Of a stretch of 64,000 bases of DNA, positions 32,704 to 41,365 are shown one piece after another (within the stretch, counting starts at the first letter, position 1; the number at the start of each line of letters is the position of its first letter). The stretch is taken from NCBI GenBank assembly GCA_019416455.1, contig DXXG01000028.1, positions 124,001 through 188,000 on the forward strand. Reading direction: 5' to 3'. The position numbers and the translations under genes are program-made. The notes beneath the pieces were generated by a model. It had not been told where the DNA came from, made no database searches, and saw only the letters and a program-made list of their open reading frames with translations. The stretch is from Clostridiales bacterium. Its GTDB lineage: Bacteria; Bacillota; Clostridia; Oscillospirales; Acutalibacteraceae.

Positions 32704-34038
32704 TTAAAGATGGAGCAGCGCTTTGGCGATGTTGAAATAGATCATCAGCGCCACAGCGTCAACGATGGTGGTGATCAGAGGACTTGCCATCACAGTGGGG
32801 TCGAAGCCCAAACGCTTTGCCAAGATGGGAAGCGTACCGCCTACCACGTTAGAAACCAACACCACGACAACCAAGGTCAGGCAGACCACAGCGGCAATCA
32901 TCAGGGAAACATGGTCAAATATCATCAACTTGGCGAAGTTGGCCAAAGCCAAGGTAAGGCCACACAACAACGCCACTGCCGATTCCTTGAACATCACGCG
33001 GGGAACATCCATATACCGAATCTCCCCCAAGGAGAGGCCGCGGATGATGGTGGTGGAGGACTGGCTGCCGGAGTTGCCGCCGGTATCCATCAGCATGGGA
33101 ATGAAGCTGGAGAGCACCAGGTTGGCCGCCAGAGCGTCCTCATAGGAGGAGATGATGCCACTGGTGAAAGTGGCGGAGATCATCAAGAACAGCAGCCAAG
33201 GCACCCGCTTCCGCCAGGTCTCAAAAACACTGGTCTTGATATAGGGCTTGTCCGAAGGGGCAATAGCCGCCATCTTTTCGATATCCTCGGTGGCCTCTTC
33301 CTGGATAACGTCGATAGCGTCGTCAACGGTGACGATACCCACCAAACGCTCCTCAGCGTCCACCACAGGGATCGCCAGGAAGTCGTACTTGCTCAGCAGC
33401 CGAGCCACTTCTTCCTGGTCCGTATGGGTGGTGACAAACTTGATATTTGTCTCCATAATGTTGTCCAGCACTTCCGTCTTAGGGGAAAGCAACAGATCAC
33501 GTACAGTGACGATACCTTCCAGCTTGCGGCGGTCGCCGGTCACATAACAAGTATAAATGGTCTCGCTGTCCAAACCAGTGGCACGGATGCGGTCGAAAGC
33601 CTGCTCCACGGTCATGCCCCTTTTCAGGTCCACATATTCCATGGTCATGATGCTTCCGGCGCTATCCTTGGGATAGTTGAGCACCTGGTTGATCATCTTC
33701 CGGGTGTCCTCATCCACATGACGAAGGATCCGCTTCACCACACTGGCGGGCATCTCCTCGATCATATCCACGGTGTCATCCAAAAACAGCTGGCCCATCA
33801 CTTCGTCCAGTTCTTTGTCGCTGAATCCCTGTACCAGAACTTCCTGGGAATAACCGTCCATATAAGCAAAAGCATCCGCAGCCAGTTCCTTGGGACACAG
33901 ACGGAACACGATAGGCATGTTCTGCTGAGGGAGCTCCTCCAGCAGAGAGGCTACGTCAGCAGGGTTCATATCCTTGACCAACGCGGCAATTTCGGGATAT
34001 TTACGCTCTTCCAAAAGCTCCAGGATCTTTTCTTTCAT
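32704..34038 (-). CDS. mgtE: Magnesium transporter MgtE
   Basis: A Mg2+ channel of the inner membrane, 444 residues from ATG 34038 (AGAGGAGGTACAGCC upstream). Domains in order: the superhelical N domain (MNPADVASLLEELP, then DDTVDMIEEMPASVVKRIL), two CBS domains (YVTGDRRKLEGIVTVRDLL and VVDAEERLVGIVTVDDAID in part) and the five-helix channel with MLMDTGGNSGSQSSTTIIRG (quoted in 20 or fewer), where the conserved GNSGSQ lies. All regions needed for Mg2+ gating are present. Expression starts at a strong promoter with an unusually long leader. Confidence 0.95.
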   Translation of the reverse strand: MKEKILELLEERKYPEIAALVKDMNPADVASLLEELPQQNMPIVFRLCPKELAADAFAYMDGYSQEVLVQGFSDKELDEVMGQLFLDDTVDMIEEMPASVVKRILRHVDEDTRKMINQVLNYPKDSAGSIMTMEYVDLKRGMTVEQAFDRIRATGLDSETIYTCYVTGDRRKLEGIVTVRDLLLSPKTEVLDNIMETNIKFVTTHTDQEEVARLLSKYDFLAIPVVDAEERLVGIVTVDDAIDVIQEEATEDIEKMAAIAPSDKPYIKTSVFETWRKRVPWLLFLMISATFTSGIISSYEDALAANLVLSSFIPMLMDTGGNSGSQSSTTIIRGLSLGEIRYMDVPRVMFKESAVALLCGLTLALANFAKLMIFDHVSLMIAAVVCLTLVVVVLVSNVVGGTLPILAKRLGFDPTVMASPLITTIVDAVALMIYFNIAKALLHL

Positions 34039-34304
34039 GGCTGTACCTCCTCTGGGAAATTGGGAGGGACGATACAGCACAAAACCAAAAGCACAGCTGT
34101 CTGCCGCGCCCGTGTTCAGCCCTGAAGCCGGGAGCTTTTCAGCAAAGCTTCCGGCAGCAAAGCAATCTTCTATTCACGGGCCGTAAGACAGAATTGGCCG
34201 CACTTTCCCCTCCGGGTTCTGTGCCGCCGCTACTTCGGGGAACGATCACTTTGCTCACCTCACAAGAAATCATTTTTAGGGCGTCAGTTGTAAAACCAAA
34301 CGCC
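34039..34304 (-). promoter_or_regulatory. Long structured 5' leader of mgtE
   Basis: About 265 nt lie between the predicted start and the mgtE ATG. Hairpins include GGCGT/ACGCC near the 5' end and CCGGAAGCTT/AAGCTCCCGG around 34120-34160. Mg2+ transporter leaders often carry the M-box riboswitch, but I do not find its conserved GUUAGGUGAGGCUCC-type core here. It may be a divergent or different sensor. Confidence 0.45.
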
Positions 34305-34310
34305 TTTATT

Positions 34311-34339
34311 ACTGTACCCGTTTCCCTTGGATTTGTCAA
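34311..34339 (-). promoter_or_regulatory. Sigma-A promoter of mgtE
   Basis: TTGACA (34334-34339) and TACAGT (34311-34316) with a 17-nt spacer, just after the degV terminator. Confidence 0.8.
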
Positions 34340-34340
34340 G

Positions 34341-34382
34341 AAAAAACGAGCCCGCGAAATGTTAAATCTCCGCGAGCTCGTT
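34341..34382 (-). terminator. Terminator of degV
   Basis: AACGAGCTCGCG and CGCGGGCTCGTT pair on the minus strand, followed by six T. It abuts the mgtE -35 box. Confidence 0.85.
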
Positions 34383-34400
34383 TGTGCATATTTTGTGCAA

Positions 34401-35273
34401 TTACCGTTCTCTTCCCAGGAAGAACAGCGCCACCGTTCCAGGACCGGAATGCGCGCCGATCACAGGGCCGATATAACCGATGGTCACCCGCTGGACACCC
34501 AGCTTTTCCCGGATCTGCTGTTCCACATATTGAGCGTCCTCCAAGCAGTCGCCATGGCTGATGAACACCATTTGATCGGCGGGATCCTCCACCGTTTCCT
34601 CCATACGCTTTACCAAAGCGTCCAGGGACTGCTTTCTGCCCCGCACCTTGGAAACCGGGATCAAATGTCCCTCGTTGTCCACATGGAGCACAGGCTTGAT
34701 CCCCAGGATAGTGCCTACCACCGCGGTGGCAGTAGAGACACGACCGCCCCGCTTCAAGTGGTTCAGATCGTCCACCGTAAACCAATGGCACAACCGCAAC
34801 ACGTTTTCTTTCAGCCAGACAAGAACTTCATCCAGGCTTTTTCCCTCCTGGCGGAGTCTGGCGGCATGGTACACCAAAAGTCCTTCACCCATGGAGGCGC
34901 ACAGGGAGTCGAATACCTCCAATCTTCTTTCAGGAAAGCGCTTCAACAGCTCCTCACGAGCCAAAAAAGCGCTTTGGCAGGTACCGCTGAGGCCGGAAGA
35001 GAAAGCGATGTACAGCACATCCAACCCTGCTTCCAGCAAAGGCGTGAATACCTGTATAAACTCCTCGGAATTGATCTGGGTGGTGGTGGACACTGCCCCA
35101 CCTCGCAGCTTATTGTAAAAGGCAGGTTCGTCCATCTCCCCGCCTCCGGGAATATTGTGATACGTCTTGCCGACCATCATGTAGCAGAGGGGCACTACCT
35201 GCACCCCCAGTTCCTCGATAAGCGCCGGCGTCAGATCCGTCGTGGAATCGGTGATGATCCGGAAATTACCCAT
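34401..35273 (-). CDS. DegV-family fatty-acid-binding protein
   Basis: A 290-residue DegV protein; relatives (FakB) present fatty acids to the kinase FakA. The start RIITDSTTDLTPALIEELG, the ligand-site YIAFSSGLSGTCQSA and the RGGRVSTATAVVG region match the family, as does the C-terminal IGPVIGAHSGPGTVALFF (each within 20). It has its own promoter and terminator. No fakA is visible in the window, so the ligand role is by family only. Confidence 0.88.
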   Translation of the reverse strand: MGNFRIITDSTTDLTPALIEELGVQVVPLCYMMVGKTYHNIPGGGEMDEPAFYNKLRGGAVSTTTQINSEEFIQVFTPLLEAGLDVLYIAFSSGLSGTCQSAFLAREELLKRFPERRLEVFDSLCASMGEGLLVYHAARLRQEGKSLDEVLVWLKENVLRLCHWFTVDDLNHLKRGGRVSTATAVVGTILGIKPVLHVDNEGHLIPVSKVRGRKQSLDALVKRMEETVEDPADQMVFISHGDCLEDAQYVEQQIREKLGVQRVTIGYIGPVIGAHSGPGTVALFFLGRER

Positions 35274-35322
35274 AAGTACGCTCCTTCTTGGGGCCTCTTA
35301 GCGCCCACTTACTTTTGTAATA

Positions 35323-35351
35323 AGTATACCGGATTTCCCCACAGTTGTAAA
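35323..35351 (-). promoter_or_regulatory. Sigma-A promoter of degV
   Basis: TTTACA and TATACT with a 17-nt spacer on the minus strand, in the gap after ruvX. Confidence 0.75.
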
Positions 35352-35365
35352 GACATTTTATACCT

Positions 35366-35803
35366 TTAGTCCATTTCTCCCTTAGAACGGGCCAGTCTCC
35401 TGCGATCTAAGCAGTTTTGCAGAATAACCGTAGCCGCCACAGCGTCCACCACGGCTTTCCGACGCTTGCCCCGGGTATTGGTCTCGTTCAGGTAGCCATG
35501 AGCCGTGATAGTGGTGCCTCGCTCGTCCACAAACTCTACCGGCAGGCCAGTGGTCTCTCCCAGCAGCGCTCCAATCTCCCGGGCGTTCTGGGCACTTTCC
35601 CCCTCACTGCCGTCCATATTCCGAGGCAGCCCCACCGCGAGGAGCTCTGCCCGATGCTCCTGTGCAAGAGCTGTCAAACGTTCCACCAGCCGCTCCCGAT
35701 TGTGCTCCTGGACCACGGTCAGCGGAGACGCCAAAAGCTCCCCCTTGTCACAGATCGCCACCCCGGTACGGGCTTTTCCCAGATCTACACCTAAGATAAT
35801 CAT
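35366..35803 (-). CDS. ruvX: Holliday junction resolvase-like RuvX (YqgF)
   Basis: A 145-residue RNase H-fold nuclease linked to 16S rRNA maturation and Holliday junctions. It starts MIILGVDLGKARTGVAICD with the first catalytic Asp, followed by AVGLPRNMDGSEG and FVDERGTTITAHGYL with the acidic site. The 4-nt overlap with the phosphatase gene makes it the last gene of the long pyr operon. Confidence 0.9.
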   Translation of the reverse strand: MIILGVDLGKARTGVAICDKGELLASPLTVVQEHNRERLVERLTALAQEHRAELLAVGLPRNMDGSEGESAQNAREIGALLGETTGLPVEFVDERGTTITAHGYLNETNTRGKRRKAVVDAVAATVILQNCLDRRRLARSKGEMD

Positions 35804-36462
35804 ATGGCCTGGGTGTGGAAGTTGTACTGCGTGGGAGCGTGACGCAGTTCTTCCGGGAGATGAGACATGTCATTGATGGATTTCCAGCGCAGGCGGCCAT
35901 CCTCGGCCTCTAAGACGCTTACGCTGGTATTGCCGAATACCACGCTTTTCCGCAACCCTTCAATGGAACCATACTCCACTCGGGCATACAGGTTGCGGAT
36001 AACCCCGCCGTGGGTGGCGACCGCCACGGTTTTCCCGGGGTTCTCTTCTATGATTTGATCAATAGCGTCGTTGATCCGCCGGTAAACCTGTGCCATGGAC
36101 TCCCCGCCGGGGAACACACACAGATCCGGTGCGTTGTCCCAGTTACGGGCGACTTCCGGATATTTCACGGCGATATCAGAGAGAAGCTGGTTTTCCATCT
36201 CCCCAACATCGATCTCCGACAGGCCGTCCATAGTCTGGATGGGCAGGTCGTGGAACTGATCGATGGCCTGAGCTGTTTTGTAGGCTCTGGTCAGCGGACT
36301 GGAGTAGATGGCATCTAGATGCTCGTTGCGGAAACGCAGGGACAACAGCTCCAACTGCTTCTCCCCCATCTCGTTTACCGGTCCATCAAATTGTCCCTGG
36401 AACCTGCCGCCCTGATTCCCCGCTGACTGACAGTGCCGCACAATGTACAAAGTGGTCACCAA
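35800..36462 (-). CDS. Histidine phosphatase (phosphoglycerate-mutase-like)
   Basis: A 220-residue member of the histidine phosphatase superfamily. The catalytic motif reads IVRHCQSAGN, with RHC in place of the common RHG, then SSPLTRAYKTAQAI, EIDVGEMEN and THGGVIRNL with the second His. The substrate is not predictable; phosphoglycerate mutase activity should not be assumed. It overlaps pyrD by 7 nt and ruvX by 4 nt. Confidence 0.85.
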   Translation of the reverse strand: MVTTLYIVRHCQSAGNQGGRFQGQFDGPVNEMGEKQLELLSLRFRNEHLDAIYSSPLTRAYKTAQAIDQFHDLPIQTMDGLSEIDVGEMENQLLSDIAVKYPEVARNWDNAPDLCVFPGGESMAQVYRRINDAIDQIIEENPGKTVAVATHGGVIRNLYARVEYGSIEGLRKSVVFGNTSVSVLEAEDGRLRWKSINDMSHLPEELRHAPTQYNFHTQAI

Positions 36463-37367
36463 GGACGCACACCTCCCGTGAGCTCAGACAGGCTCTTGAT
36501 CCCGTTGTCCTCCATGTACTGGGACAGACCTTCCGCGATCTTGATAGGAGCGTAGGGATCGGTGAACAGAACAGTGCCGATCTGGAGAGCCGTGGCGCCA
36601 GCCAGGAGCATCTCCACCGCGTCCTGCCAAGTGGAAATGCCACCCAGACCCACGATGGGAATCTTCACCTTCTGGGAAGCCTGCCACACCATCCGCAGGG
36701 CGATAGGCAGCAGAGCAGGACCGGACATACCGCCGGTATTATTTCGGATGATCGGCCGGCGGGTATGGATGTCGATCCGCATGCCCGTGAGAGTATTGAT
36801 CATGGAGATAGCGTCAGCGCCGGCGCTCTCCGCCGCTACAGCCATTTCGGAAATATCCGTCACGTTGGGAGACAGCTTCACCATCAGAGGCTTTTTGCAG
36901 TGCTTGCGCACCTCTGCCGTGATGCCGTACACGCCCTCCGTGGTGGTGCCGAACTGAACGCCACCCTGCTTCACGTTGGGGCAGGAAATATTCAGTTCCA
37001 CCATGTCCACACAGGTGTCGTTCAGCTTTTCTACCGTGGCACAATAGTCCTCAGGCGCGTTGCCCGCCACGTTTGCGATGATCTTGGTCCCCTGCTTGGA
37101 AAGCCAAGGCAGGTCCTCCTTGATAAAATGGTCCACGCCGGGATTTTGCAGTCCCACGGCGTTGAGCATACCCCCGGGGGTCTCCGTCACACGGGGCGGC
37201 GGGTTGCCGGGCCGCTCCTTAATGGTGATACCCTTACATGAGATGCCTCCCAGCGCGGAAAGGGGATAAAATTCGTTGTACTCCCGGCCAAAGCCGAAGG
37301 TGCCGGACGCGGCGATCAGGGGATTGGAAAATTCCACCCCGGCAACATTGACTCGCAAATCTGCCAT
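36456..37367 (-). CDS. pyrD: Dihydroorotate dehydrogenase B, catalytic subunit
   Basis: FMN enzyme oxidising dihydroorotate to orotate, using NAD+ through PyrK. The 303-residue protein has IAASGTFGFGREYNEF, the NGIGLxNPG-like NAVGLQNPGVDHF, ELNISCPNVKQGG with the class 1B cysteine, VKLSPNVTDI and GLGGISTWQDAVEMLLAGA. It follows pyrK by 14 nt. Confidence 0.95.
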   Translation of the reverse strand: MADLRVNVAGVEFSNPLIAASGTFGFGREYNEFYPLSALGGISCKGITIKERPGNPPPRVTETPGGMLNAVGLQNPGVDHFIKEDLPWLSKQGTKIIANVAGNAPEDYCATVEKLNDTCVDMVELNISCPNVKQGGVQFGTTTEGVYGITAEVRKHCKKPLMVKLSPNVTDISEMAVAAESAGADAISMINTLTGMRIDIHTRRPIIRNNTGGMSGPALLPIALRMVWQASQKVKIPIVGLGGISTWQDAVEMLLAGATALQIGTVLFTDPYAPIKIAEGLSQYMEDNGIKSLSELTGGVRPW

Positions 37368-37381
37368 ACTCTACCCCTCCT

Positions 37382-38140
37382 TTACCACGCCACCCGGTGG
37401 GACTCAAACACCGGACCGTCTTTGCACACATGACCGAAATACTGGGTGCCGTCCTCTTTGTTGAGAGCTACGGCACAGCCCAAGCAGGCCCCGATACCGC
37501 AGGCCATGCGCTCTTCCAGAGACACATAGCAAGGCACATTACGCTGGTCCGCCAAAGCCTTCACCGCTTTCAGCATGGGAGCGGGACCGCAGGCCATAAC
37601 GCAGTCAAACTCCTGATCCTTGCACAGATCCGTCACTAGGCCGTGATGACCGTAGGAACCGTCATCGGTGGCGATGAGAGTCTTAGCTCCTACCTTTTGG
37701 AAGTCCTCCTCCAGGATTACGGCGTCTTTATTGCGGAAGCCCAGCACCGCCACAGCCTTGTCTTTCAGTTCCGCTGCAACACCCAGCATGGGAGGCACAC
37801 CGATGCCGCCGCCCACCAGCAGGGTACGCTTGGATGTGTCTACGGGGAACCCGTTACCCAGTGGGGCCAGGATCTCGATCTCATTGCCGGCCTGGAACTG
37901 TGCCAGCTCTGCGGTACCCTCTCCCCGGATCTGGAACACGAAACGAAGCGTTCCGGCAGTCTTATCGATACCGCAGATGGAGATGGGCCGACGCAAGGTG
38001 TGGCCGGGCAGACGGATCTGGGCAAACTGGCCGGGGTTGGCTAGCGTGGCCAATTCAGGGCATTCCAGGACAAAATCGAACACATCCTTAGTCAGCGCCC
38101 GGGAGGACACCAGTTTACAAAGTTTGGAATCATATTTCAT
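37382..38140 (-). CDS. pyrK: Dihydroorotate dehydrogenase B, electron transfer subunit
   Basis: FAD and 2Fe-2S subunit that passes electrons from PyrD to NAD+. The 252-residue protein has the FAD-binding RRPISICG, the GGGIGVPPMLGVA nucleotide motif and the cluster ligands CGIGACLGCAV with a later HVCKDGPVF. The start is ATG 38140 with GAGGAGAAG upstream. It sits between pyrF and pyrD. Confidence 0.95.
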   Translation of the reverse strand: MKYDSKLCKLVSSRALTKDVFDFVLECPELATLANPGQFAQIRLPGHTLRRPISICGIDKTAGTLRFVFQIRGEGTAELAQFQAGNEIEILAPLGNGFPVDTSKRTLLVGGGIGVPPMLGVAAELKDKAVAVLGFRNKDAVILEEDFQKVGAKTLIATDDGSYGHHGLVTDLCKDQEFDCVMACGPAPMLKAVKALADQRNVPCYVSLEERMACGIGACLGCAVALNKEDGTQYFGHVCKDGPVFESHRVAW

Positions 38141-38164
38141 AGTTCTGCTTCTCCTCATTCACTT

Positions 38165-39100
38165 TCAGGGCAGGGTGATCTTCCCCACACGGCCCACGAT
38201 CTGGTCACGCATGCGGATGGCTTCCCGACGAGCGGCCTCGGCAAACTGGCTGCCATCCACACCCTCTTTCTGCCAGGCGCACATGATGCCTCGAGAGGAG
38301 TTGACCACAGCGCCCAAGCCGTTGGCGTCAAAGCCGGGAGCCACGTCGTCAGCAGCGCCGCCCTGAGCACCGTAGCCGGGCACCAGGAAGAAAGTGTGAG
38401 GCATGGCGGCACGGAGCTCACCCAGCTGAGCAGGATAGGTAGCGCCCACCACAGCGCCTACGCCGCTGTAACCATACTTACCGGGAAGCTGCTCTCCCCA
38501 GCCCTCGCACATGGCGCCCATGGCCCGGTATACAGTCTCGCCGTCGGCCAGAGGACGGTCCTGAAGTTCTCCGGAAGAGGGGTTGGAGGTCTTGACCAGC
38601 ACGAAGATGCCTTTGTCGCCTTTCTGGCACACCTCTACCAGAGGCTTGATTCCGTCGGTGCCCAGATAGCCGTTGACAGTGAGAGCGTCAGCGCCAAAAG
38701 GCTCGCAGACCACGTCCTCCACCTGGGTCTCTCCCAGATGTGCGGCAGCGTAAGCAGTCATGGTAGCGCCGATGTCGTTGCGCTTGCCGTCGGTGATGAC
38801 AAACATTCCCTTCTCGCGAGCATAGGCGATGGTCTCGGTGAGGGCCTTCACGCCCTGCCAGCCATACATCTCATAGTAGGCCGCCTGAGGCTTTACAGCG
38901 GGAACGATATCGCACAGGGCATCGATCAGCCCCTTATTGAAGGTGAGCAGCGCATCAGCGGCCCCTTCCAGGGTCTTGCCGTATTTTGTATAGCTTGCTT
39001 CCCGAATGTAGTCCGGGATATAGCTGAGCTTGGGATCCAAGCCCGCCACAGTGGGGTTCTGTTTTTCCACGATCTTTTCAATCAGCTTGTCCATCGACAT
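38165..39100 (-). CDS. pyrF: Orotidine 5'-phosphate decarboxylase, type 2
   Basis: Last step of UMP synthesis. The 311-residue product is of the longer type 2 subfamily: VGLDPKLSYIPDYI, DALCDIVPAVKPQAAYYE, the catalytic VITDGKRNDIGATM, VNGYLGTDGIKPLVE, and LVPGYGAQGG near the phosphate site. The start is at 39100 (MSMDKLIEK) with AAAGGA 8 nt upstream; the longer frame to 39289 overlaps pyrC and is rejected. Confidence 0.95.
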   Translation of the reverse strand: MSMDKLIEKIVEKQNPTVAGLDPKLSYIPDYIREASYTKYGKTLEGAADALLTFNKGLIDALCDIVPAVKPQAAYYEMYGWQGVKALTETIAYAREKGMFVITDGKRNDIGATMTAYAAAHLGETQVEDVVCEPFGADALTVNGYLGTDGIKPLVEVCQKGDKGIFVLVKTSNPSSGELQDRPLADGETVYRAMGAMCEGWGEQLPGKYGYSGVGAVVGATYPAQLGELRAAMPHTFFLVPGYGAQGGAADDVAPGFDANGLGAVVNSSRGIMCAWQKEGVDGSQFAEAARREAIRMRDQIVGRVGKITLP

Positions 39101-39162
39101 AGGAATCGTCCTTTCCCTTTTCAATAATATGGTCGCGGGGTGGACCCCCGGTTCTGCCAAAT

Positions 39163-40428
39163 TTACCGGCCGTCGTAAACGATACGGCCGTGGAAGATGG
39201 TCATGGCCACCTTTCCCTTTAAAGTCATCCCCTTGAAGGGGGTGTTTTTGCTCTTTCCGTGAAGGGCATTTCCATCTACCGTCCAGCACTGCTCCGGATC
39301 GAATACCACCACATCAGCGGGAGCCCCCACCTGAAGGGTACCGGCAGGGATCCCCAACAGCTTAGCCGGATTCCAGCTCATCTTCTGGAGGATCTCCGAA
39401 AGCGTCATCTCACCCTCCAACGCGGTAAGTGTGGCGGCCAGAGAGGTCTCCATCCCGATGGAACCGTTGGGCGCCTTCAGGAAGTCCGCCTTCTCCTCTG
39501 GGGAGTGGGGCGCGTGGTCCGTGGAGATAGCATCCAAAGTACCGTCTTTCAGGCCTTCAATCAGAGTCAGCCGGTCCTCCTCCCTGCGCAGGGGCGGATT
39601 CATCCGGAAATCAGCGTCACGGCCTTCCAAAGCCTCCTCTGTAAGAAGCAAATAGTGGGGACAAGTCTCCGCTGTGACCTTCACACCCCTGGCCTTGGCG
39701 TCGCGGATCAGCTCCACAGAGCCTTTCGTGCTCACATGGCAAATATGGATAGGCGCGCCAATGGACGCAGCTGCCGCGATTTCCCGAGCAGTGCCGCAGT
39801 CCTCGGCGGCGGCGGGAATGCCCTGCACCCCCAGCTTCCGGGAGACTTCCCCTTCGTTCATCAGGCCGCCAGCGGCAAGGTACAGATCTTCGCAGTGGGC
39901 AGTGACCAGCATTCCCAAAGCAGGAGCCTGCTCCAAGGCTTCCAGCAGACGGCGAGTGTTCACCACGGGGCGGCCGTCGTCGCTGAGAGCGATTGCCCCC
40001 GCTTCCTTCAAGCCTGCCAGGTCGGTGAGCTCCTCTCCACCCAATCCCTTGGTGATACAGGCAGCGGTGTACACGGCAGCATCCGCCGTCTTGGCCCGCT
40101 CTAAAAGATCCCGGACAGTCTCCGGGGTATCCATGGCAGGTTTCGTATTGGGCATAGCCAAAAGGCTGGTGACACCTCCCGCAGCGGCGGCACGGCAGCC
40201 AGAATACACATCCTCCTTATAGGTCAAACCAGGGTCACGCAGGTGGACGTGCATGTCCACCAGACCGGGAGCCGCCACCAGGCCTGTCCCGTCAATGATC
40301 TGGGCGTCCTCCACAGGCAGATCTTTCCCCATTTGGGCGATCTTTCCATCCTCCAGCAGGAGATCCCCCACCTGGTCGATCCCCTGGGAAGGATCGATCA
40401 AATGGGCGTTTTGAAGCAGCAATCGCAT
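39163..40428 (-). CDS. pyrC: Dihydroorotase
   Basis: Zinc amidohydrolase that closes carbamoyl-aspartate to dihydroorotate. The 421-residue protein is the class I form: metal-binding VDMHVHLRDPGLTYKED, AMPNTKPAMDTPE, ICHVSTKGSVELI and the catalytic Asp motif ISTDHAPHSPEEK. AGAAAGGAGTGCGGCT precedes the ATG at 40428. It is the first pyrimidine gene in the operon, 14 nt after ydcF. pyrB, carAB and pyrE are not in the window. Confidence 0.95.
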   Translation of the reverse strand: MRLLLQNAHLIDPSQGIDQVGDLLLEDGKIAQMGKDLPVEDAQIIDGTGLVAAPGLVDMHVHLRDPGLTYKEDVYSGCRAAAAGGVTSLLAMPNTKPAMDTPETVRDLLERAKTADAAVYTAACITKGLGGEELTDLAGLKEAGAIALSDDGRPVVNTRRLLEALEQAPALGMLVTAHCEDLYLAAGGLMNEGEVSRKLGVQGIPAAAEDCGTAREIAAAASIGAPIHICHVSTKGSVELIRDAKARGVKVTAETCPHYLLLTEEALEGRDADFRMNPPLRREEDRLTLIEGLKDGTLDAISTDHAPHSPEEKADFLKAPNGSIGMETSLAATLTALEGEMTLSEILQKMSWNPAKLLGIPAGTLQVGAPADVVVFDPEQCWTVDGNALHGKSKNTPFKGMTLKGKVAMTIFHGRIVYDGR

Positions 40429-40442
40429 AGCCGCACTCCTTT

Positions 40443-41216
40443 CTATGATTCTATCACAAGCCGCTCGACCCACCATTTTGTCAGGGAAAGCAACTCTCTT
40501 CCGTAATATTCCGGGAACAACAGAGGATCAGTCTCCGCAATCAGGGCATAGGGCGTAAAACCAGCAGCCTTGGCAAGCTGCATGGCTCGGTACATGTGAA
40601 ATCCTTGGGTAACGATCGCCACTTCCTCCCCCATGTTCTCGTCCTGGGCGATCTCCATGGCAAACGTCAAATTTTCCCTAGTATTGTGGGACTCGTCCTC
40701 CACAAAGATCCTATCCTCGTCAATTCCCATACCGATGAGCACATTCTTCTGGGTGAGAGCCTCTGGGCAGGGTTCGTCCCCACCCTGGCCGCCAGTGACG
40801 ATACACAGAGCTTCCGGATTCTCGGAAAGGTACTCATACGCCTCGTTCACCCGGCCGGTCAGGCTGACCCCCATGCGTTCCGCGCTGTACACCTGAGCGC
40901 CAAGCACAATGAGGTTGGTGTTCTCGGGAGGCGTGCTGGATTGGACAGACAGCATGAGCCCGGAGAGATACACGGCCCAGGCAAGCCCCAGACAATAAAA
41001 CGCGGTAACCAACCGGACACAAGCCTGTTTCAATCCGCCCTGCCGGGACAGTTTCCCAAAAAACAACAGCAGTCCTAAGCCCAGCAAGCAGATAAACTCG
41101 CCGAAAGCGGCTCCAAGACCGAACCCGCCGCGAAACACCGGCAGGAAGAAAAACACGCAGCCCACGCAACAGAGCACACAGCCTGCCACGCGCAGCGCGA
41201 AGAGAACTCGTTTCAT
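40443..41216 (-). CDS. YdcF/SanA-like DUF218 membrane protein
   Basis: A 257-residue protein with three N-terminal helices and an outer DUF218 domain. The motifs are LIVLGAQVYSAERMGVSLTGR, CIVTGGQGGDEPCPEA and ESHNTRENLTFA (each within 20 residues when split). YdcF/ElyC/SanA proteins affect envelope integrity. It is promoter-proximal in the pyr operon; the tie to pyrimidine synthesis may reflect undecaprenyl or UDP-sugar supply, or be only positional. Confidence 0.82.
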   Translation of the reverse strand: MKRVLFALRVAGCVLCCVGCVFFFLPVFRGGFGLGAAFGEFICLLGLGLLLFFGKLSRQGGLKQACVRLVTAFYCLGLAWAVYLSGLMLSVQSSTPPENTNLIVLGAQVYSAERMGVSLTGRVNEAYEYLSENPEALCIVTGGQGGDEPCPEALTQKNVLIGMGIDEDRIFVEDESHNTRENLTFAMEIAQDENMGEEVAIVTQGFHMYRAMQLAKAAGFTPYALIAETDPLLFPEYYGRELLSLTKWWVERLVIES

Positions 41217-41255
41217 TAAACCATTCCGCCTTTTTCAAAACCCTTTGTGGTGATT

Positions 41256-41284
41256 ATTATACACCAGGGAAAGGCCGGACGCAA
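41256..41284 (-). promoter_or_regulatory. Sigma-A promoter of the ydcF-pyr operon
   Basis: TTGCGT and TATAAT with a 17-nt spacer on the minus strand; the leader is about 35 nt. I see no PyrR-type attenuator upstream of pyrC. Confidence 0.8.
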
Positions 41285-41308
41285 CCCGCAGCAGCCGGCA
41301 GTAAACGC

Positions 41309-41344
41309 AAAAAACGTGCCAGGCCGAAACCCAGCACGTTTTTA
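41309..41344 (-). terminator. Terminator of the hydrogenase operon
   Basis: AACGTGC and GCACGTT pair on the minus strand (41334-41340 with 41313-41319), followed by six T. Confidence 0.8.
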
Positions 41345-41365
41345 TCATAGCGTATCAGTAAGGGA

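Noticed and set aside
34100..34260. RNase P-like segments (ACAGAACCCGG, GGGGAAAGTGCGGCC) on the minus strand
   Set aside because: The other universally conserved regions are absent and the order is wrong; it lies within the mgtE leader.
34039..34304. M-box or Mn2+ (yybP-ykoY) riboswitch in the mgtE leader
   Set aside because: Short resemblances (AGGTGAGC, GAAGTAGCGGC) occur, but the conserved cores are not in the right order or spacing; left as an unassigned leader.
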